In this document: positions 36,330 through 40,631 of the stretch, piece after piece
Layout of the letters: each line of letters opens with the position of its first letter
Position numbering within the stretch: the first letter of the stretch is position 1
Origin: Coriobacteriales bacterium
Lineage (GTDB): Bacteria > Actinomycetota > Coriobacteriia > Coriobacteriales > UBA8131
Assembly: GCA_031263105.1 (NCBI GenBank)
Contig: JAISGJ010000142.1
Coordinates: 1-40,631 of the forward strand
Length of the DNA stretch: 40,631 bases
Direction: 5' to 3'
Notes under the pieces: model-generated
Databases searched by the model: none
What the model was told of the DNA's origin: nothing
What the model saw: only the letters and a program-made list of their open reading frames with translations
Made by a program: the position numbers and the translations under genes

Positions 36330-38744
36330 TCAAGCCCTGACGAGCTTGTCCTCGGGGCGCCATACCTGCTGCACGGTGAACACCTTCGCCCGGCTGGGCT
36401 CGACGGTGTCCGCTGCGTCGGTCGGGTCGTTGGGGCCGCCTTCGCCATCGACCTTGGCGAGCTTGACGATCATCTGCTTGAACGTGTTGCCGAACCCCAG
36501 CTTGCCGTTCACGCTGTTGGGCATCAGCATGTTGATGTTCGCCTTCCAGTTGCCGAACAGGTTGGGCTCCGCGCCTTCTTCCTCGGGATACCACCAGCCG
36601 TGCATCGCATGGGCGACGCCTTCCTTGATAGTGGGCACCACGTGCGCACGCTGGCGGACCTTGGCGTAGGGCGACTCGATCTCCACCCAGTCGTTCTCGT
36701 TGATGCCCAGCCTCTCTGCGTCGCGAGGGTTGATATCCAGCTGCGGGTAGGGGGTGAGCTGGCGCAGGCTCGGCACCTGCTTGTGCTCGGAGTGGAAGAA
36801 CTCCTGCCGGCGGGCACCGGTCGTCAGGATGAACGGGTACTCCTTCATGAGCTCCGGCGTATGCTCGGGCCCATAGGCCGGATAGTCGAAGTACGGCAGC
36901 GGGTCCTCGCCCCAGTTCGCGTAGGCGTAGGAATACAGCTCCACGCGACCGGTTGTCGTGGGGAAGCCGAGCTGCCCGTCGGGGCGCAGCTTGCCCACTG
37001 CGAACTTGTAGTACGGCTCGTTGCTCATCACCGTGACCTTCTCGCGCAGCGTGGTATAGGGCAGCCAGCTCCGCATGACGTGGAAGTTGTTGTAATCCTC
37101 CTCGGTCTCGAAGCGGTTCCAGAAATCGGGGAAGGTCCTCTTGCCCACCATCATCATGATCTCGACGTCGCTCTTGCACTCGCCCACCTGGACGCACTTG
37201 TTCTGGGCACCGTAGAAGGAGGCGTTCAGGCCGTAGTGGGTCACGACCATGCCGTCATGCTCGATGGTGCTGGCCACAGGCAGGAAGACGTCGCAGCAGC
37301 TCATGGTCGTCGGATTCATGAAGAGGTCGCAGGCGAAGTTGAAGTCCAGCTTCTTCAGGGCCTTGTGCCAGCGCTGCGGCTCGGCCGAGATGGCGGTGCC
37401 CACGGGGTTGGAGCCGACGAACAGGGCCATGTGCATCTGGTAGGGGTCGCCGGTCTCCAAGGCCTTGATGAACTCGTCGGGATGCACGGTCCACATGACG
37501 GCACCCACGGCGGGATACTTGTCGACGCCGATGCGCTTGGTGTTCCAGCACTCCTCGCTCATGATGCCGTTCTTGATCGCCAGCGCCAAAGTCGAGTCGG
37601 TCTCGTCGTCCACCTTCTCGTCGGAGGCTATGGCGCCGCCGTCACGCACGGCGTTGCCTTGGTCGTCGCCCATGCCGAGCGTCGTTCCGCCGGGAGCGTC
37701 CAAAAAGCCCGTGATGGTCATCAGGGCGATGAGGCACTGGCCGAGCTGCGTGCCGTTGGGGTTCTCATCGACCGACAGCCCCCAGGCAAGGCTGGAGGGC
37801 TTGGCGTTGCCGTAGAGGCGTGCCGCCCGCCAGATCTGCTCCTCGGGCACGCCGCAGATCTCCGCCGCACGCGAGGGCGGCATGTCCTGGACGCGCTGCA
37901 CCAGCTCGTCGTAGCCGTAGGTCCACATGTCGATGAACTCGCGGTCGACCAGGTCGTCGTGCGCCAGGACATAGATCCAGGCCATGGCCATGGCGGTGTC
38001 GGTGCCGGGACGGACCTGCAGCACCTCCTCCGCCCTCGTGCCGATCCAGGTGATACGCGGGTCGACGCAGATGATCTTCGTGCCGAACCGGATCATCATC
38101 TCGATGATGGCGTGGCCGTACATGCCGTCCGGGTTGCTGCGCAACGGCTCCTTGCCCCAGAGCACGATGACCTCCGGCGGCACCCAGCCCTCATGTTCGT
38201 AACGGTCCTCGAACTTCATGGCATAGTCGATCTCCGGGTAACCGCCGCCGATCATGAAAGCGGTGTTGGACATCCTCGGCCCGTAACAGGACCAGCCGGC
38301 CTGGGCATAGCAGGAATTGGGCGAGCCGAAGACCAGGTTCGCCCATTGGGGGTACCAGTTGTTCGCCTCGCGGCCGGTGCCCCCAAAGACGCAGATGGTC
38401 TCCCCGCCGTACTTCTCGATGATCTCGTTGGCGTTGGTGGCCACGATGTCGATCGCCTCGTCCCACGAGCACTGCTCCCACGTGTCCTTTCCGCGATCCT
38501 CCTTGGCGCGCTTCAGAGGATGGGTGACACGGTCGGGATGGTAGATGTACTCCTTCAGCGCAAGGCAGCGGGGGCACAGGGAGCCTTTCGTGATGGGATG
38601 CTCGGGGTCGCCCTCGACCTTTGTCACCCTGCCGTCCTTGACGTGCACCTGGAGGCCGCATCCGACCGGATGGCATCCAGGCGGCGACCAGGCGCAGGTC
38701 CTATAGACGGTCTCGTCGCCGACTTGCCTCTTCCACTCTGTCAT
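36330..38744 (-). CDS. Molybdopterin-dependent oxidoreductase, catalytic subunit (DMSO-reductase superfamily)
   Basis: 804 residues from the ATG at 38744 behind AAGGGAAAGAG; there is no Tat signal, so it is cytoplasmic. N-terminal 4Fe-4S ligands: C17, C24, C29 and C57 (CAWSPPGCHPVGC and GSLCPRCLALKEYIYHPDR). Further family segments: WDEAIDIVATNANEIIEKYG and VIVLWGKEPLRSNPDGMYGH. Cys153 in AQAGWSCYGPRMSN lies where acetylene hydratase and formate dehydrogenase place the Mo/W ligand. C-terminal molybdopterin domain: LTTGARRQEFFHSEHKQV. Closest in form to acetylene-hydratase-like and catechol-dehydroxylase-like enzymes of gut anaerobes, but the substrate is not determined. Confidence 0.9.
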   Translation of the reverse strand: MTEWKRQVGDETVYRTCAWSPPGCHPVGCGLQVHVKDGRVTKVEGDPEHPITKGSLCPRCLALKEYIYHPDRVTHPLKRAKEDRGKDTWEQCSWDEAIDIVATNANEIIEKYGGETICVFGGTGREANNWYPQWANLVFGSPNSCYAQAGWSCYGPRMSNTAFMIGGGYPEIDYAMKFEDRYEHEGWVPPEVIVLWGKEPLRSNPDGMYGHAIIEMMIRFGTKIICVDPRITWIGTRAEEVLQVRPGTDTAMAMAWIYVLAHDDLVDREFIDMWTYGYDELVQRVQDMPPSRAAEICGVPEEQIWRAARLYGNAKPSSLAWGLSVDENPNGTQLGQCLIALMTITGFLDAPGGTTLGMGDDQGNAVRDGGAIASDEKVDDETDSTLALAIKNGIMSEECWNTKRIGVDKYPAVGAVMWTVHPDEFIKALETGDPYQMHMALFVGSNPVGTAISAEPQRWHKALKKLDFNFACDLFMNPTTMSCCDVFLPVASTIEHDGMVVTHYGLNASFYGAQNKCVQVGECKSDVEIMMMVGKRTFPDFWNRFETEEDYNNFHVMRSWLPYTTLREKVTVMSNEPYYKFAVGKLRPDGQLGFPTTTGRVELYSYAYANWGEDPLPYFDYPAYGPEHTPELMKEYPFILTTGARRQEFFHSEHKQVPSLRQLTPYPQLDINPRDAERLGINENDWVEIESPYAKVRQRAHVVPTIKEGVAHAMHGWWYPEEEGAEPNLFGNWKANINMLMPNSVNGKLGFGNTFKQMIVKLAKVDGEGGPNDPTDAADTVEPSRAKVFTVQQVWRPEDKLVRA

Positions 38745-39046
38745 ACTCTTTCCCTTCGTCTCGGTCTCGAACATACCTGCCCGACAAGCGCGCACGTCCA
38801 CGATGCACGCCCACGAGAAAACGATGACCACATCGTAGGGAGGCCTCCGGGCGACACGTCGCAGGATGCAGGTGATTTCCTTGGGAGATTCCCCCCAAAC
38901 ATCGTCTTTAGCCGATGATTTTTACGAATTCCCACGTCATGCCGGTATTCGGAAACGTCTTCTGGATGCCTTTCCGCAATCGCATACCGTATGATTGGAC
39001 GGGAGCACAGAAGTAGTCCAAGTATCCATACAAGGGAGAGGCCGAC
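38745..39046. promoter_or_regulatory. Divergent control region of molybdoenzyme and LuxR regulator
   Basis: About 300 bases without a gene. A dyad TTGGGAGATTCCCCCCAA lies near 38880-38897 and CATCG/CGATG with a following ATTTTT near 38909-38932. A plus-strand TATGAT (38990-38995) could be the -10 of the regulator gene. No good -35s, which fits activator-dependent promoters. Confidence 0.4.
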
Positions 39047-40631
39047 TTGGAGATAAAGCTACCCGGCATCAGGATCGACAGCAGCGAGGAGGCGCAGTTC
39101 TCCCTCGGCAGGCTCTCGCCTTCCCTGACCGTCGGATTCGGCATCCATTGGGCCTGGGTCTATCTGGTCATGTTCTCGGGGGATCTGTTCTACTTCTCCG
39201 GCAAAGGAAGCGCCGAGGAGACGACCCTGATGTTCTATATGGCCTCCCTCGCCTTCTTCGCCCTCGCGCTCCTTGCCTATGCGGTCGCCTTCAGGCCGCT
39301 TCGCAGGCTCTTCTTCACCCGAGAGGTCCGCTATACCATACGTGCCGTCGGCGCAGGGCTCACCTGCGTAGGGACGCTGTTGGTCGCTCTGGCCGATGCG
39401 GGGACGGCCCTGGGGCTGCTCGCCCTCTGGGCGGGTGCGGCATGCGCCGGCGTAGGCTCCGTCATCCTGCTCATGAGCCACGGCATCTCGTTCGGGCAGT
39501 GCGACATCGCGACCATCACCACCTCTACGGCCGCAGCGCTTGTTGCGGGCATGTTCGCCTATGCCCTGCTCCTTGAGATGGCGGCGGCAGCTCCCCTTGC
39601 AGCATTCGTCGTCACGGCGCTGTTGCCTTGGGCGGAGTGCTACTGCCTCTACAAGAACAGCTCGATCCTGATAGACCGGCTCGAGTTCTCGCAGACCACG
39701 CTCAAGATACGGCGGGGGCCGTTCGCACTGCGCATCGGCGTTCCCGGCCTCCTGTTCGGCTTCGTGCTCGGCATCATGCGCACATCGGCCCTCGGCGTGC
39801 TGTCCGACGCTGAGAGCAGCTCGCTTCGCATCCTGGGCATTGTCGGGGCATGCGTCCTCACAAGCGCGCTCATAATGATCGTCCTGCTCACTCAGAAGCA
39901 GCGGCTCAACTTTCTCTTCCGTCCGCTCGCGCCGCTTGTGGCCCTCATCCTGCTCGGCTCCAGCCTGTATGCCGGCGAAACGTCCGTTACCTGGGTACTG
40001 ACCGTGCTCGGGGGCTACCTGCTGCTCGAAAACGCCATGTGGATCAACTACAGCGACATCATGCAGCGCTACCGCATATCGCCCTTCATCGTTTTCGGCT
40101 TCGGTCGGGGGACGCTGGCCCTCGGAACCCTTGTCAGCGTGTTCGTGACGAGCGCCTGCGACCTAGGGCCGATCGGGCAGCACACCGTGCTGTGCGTCAT
40201 GCTGACCGCCATCCTGTGGGCCTACGTCGCATTGCCGCAGGAAGACGACATCCGACGCCTTCTCATACAAGGGAGCGAGGGTGCCGCCGACTCGATCGGG
40301 GGCGAAGGCAGGGCGTCGTCGAACGGACAGGCCGCCCAGTCGCCGAGCGGCTGGTTCAAGCGCAAATGCGGCATGGTCGCAGACCGCTACCTCCTCTCCC
40401 GCCGCGAGACGGAGGTCCTGTTCCTGCTGGCCAAGGGGCGCAACGCGGCACACATCCAAAAACAGCTGTACATCTCTGACAGCACCACACGGACTCACAT
40501 ACGCCACATCTACAAGAAGCTCGACATTCATACCCAACAGGCGCTCATCGACATGATAGACTCCCTTGAGCTGGCCGAGCCATCGGTCAGCCGACTGGCC
40601 GCCCCATCAGTCAGCCGGTACGACCCCCCCC
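39047..40631 (+). CDS. 12-TM LuxR-family regulator, 3' end outside window
   Basis: Open from a TTG at 39047 (behind AAGGGAG) to the window edge: 528 codons and no stop. Twelve hydrophobic helices fill residues about 18 to 400 (first HWAWVYLVMFSG, last QHTVLCVMLTAILWAYVALP), then a linker and a LuxR HTH: LSRRETEVLFLLAKGRNAAH, IQKQLYISDSTTRTHIRHIY, KKLDIHTQQALIDMID. This is the membrane-sensor LuxR type abundant in Eggerthellaceae and relatives, usually next to molybdoenzymes for a given substrate. It is expected to sense the substrate and activate the divergent operon. Only a few residues past the HTH are likely missing. Confidence 0.9.
   Translation, partial: MEIKLPGIRIDSSEEAQFSLGRLSPSLTVGFGIHWAWVYLVMFSGDLFYFSGKGSAEETTLMFYMASLAFFALALLAYAVAFRPLRRLFFTREVRYTIRAVGAGLTCVGTLLVALADAGTALGLLALWAGAACAGVGSVILLMSHGISFGQCDIATITTSTAAALVAGMFAYALLLEMAAAAPLAAFVVTALLPWAECYCLYKNSSILIDRLEFSQTTLKIRRGPFALRIGVPGLLFGFVLGIMRTSALGVLSDAESSSLRILGIVGACVLTSALIMIVLLTQKQRLNFLFRPLAPLVALILLGSSLYAGETSVTWVLTVLGGYLLLENAMWINYSDIMQRYRISPFIVFGFGRGTLALGTLVSVFVTSACDLGPIGQHTVLCVMLTAILWAYVALPQEDDIRRLLIQGSEGAADSIGGEGRASSNGQAAQSPSGWFKRKCGMVADRYLLSRRETEVLFLLAKGRNAAHIQKQLYISDSTTRTHIRHIYKKLDIHTQQALIDMIDSLELAEPSVSRLAAPSVSRYDPP

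Noticed and set aside
36330-38744. Naming the molybdoenzyme as a specific catechol dehydroxylase or acetylene hydratase
   Set aside because: Family form fits several subgroups; without a phylogeny or active-site model the substrate cannot be assigned.
36306-38918. 870-codon plus-strand open frame
   Set aside because: Antisense of the molybdoenzyme gene, low-complexity translation without recognisable domains.

Overview
The window comes from a GC-rich actinobacterial genome, most likely class Coriobacteriia. The evidence is the GC-rich codon use, a 12-helix membrane LuxR regulator next to a molybdopterin enzyme of the DMSO-reductase superfamily, paired LytTR and DUF3021 genes, and collagen-like zinc-ribbon proteins. 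Genus and species cannot be set from the sequence alone.

Bases 1 to about 23,608 are most of a siphovirus-type prophage lying at the 3' end of a tRNA-Lys gene (23533-23608, minus strand). A divergent switch sits at 20.4-20.5 kb: an XRE regulator reads left, and a LexA/CI-like S24 repressor reads right, followed by a tail-anchored DEDDh exonuclease and a large serine recombinase. Nearly everything else reads left in overlapping genes joined by ATGA/GTGA stop-starts. In transcription order these are small membrane and winged-helix cassettes (17.7-20.2 kb), a half-size clamp-like gene and small replication-region genes, a second (tyrosine) recombinase, a replisome-organizer-like gene, HNH endonuclease, pentapeptide-repeat protein, methyltransferase, then a HK97-type head and tail module: HNH, TerS, TerL, portal, protease, capsid, connectors, tail tube, frameshifted tail chaperones and a tape measure protein cut by the window start. 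The tail tip and lysis genes are outside the window.

Bases 23.6-31.7 kb are chromosomal, with many remnants: a decayed second tRNA-Lys 5' end, palindromic dispersed repeats (three copies in the window), a SAM methyltransferase, a stand-alone SWIM protein, a toxin C-terminal remnant with a putative immunity gene, a VapD-like pair, a Fic scrap, and a LytTR/DUF3021 pair divergent from an ABC exporter.

Bases 31.9-40.6 kb hold an ArsB/NhaD-type transporter, a zinc-ribbon collagen-like protein, a small membrane protein, and a catabolic or respiratory locus. That locus has a cytoplasmic molybdopterin/4Fe-4S catalytic subunit, a small 4Fe-4S subunit, a small zinc-ribbon protein and a SLC13/DASS-type carboxylate transporter on the minus strand. 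A divergent 12-TM LuxR regulator runs off the right edge. The layout suggests a substrate-inducible anaerobic system that imports an organic anion and transforms it with the molybdoenzyme.

The points most worth following are the duplicated sense/antisense cassettes stitched by a conserved start-codon junction in the prophage accessory region, the membrane-anchored exonuclease, the recombinase whose C-terminus is encoded by the antisense of the tRNA, the tail-chaperone frameshift, and the uncharacterised molybdoenzyme locus.
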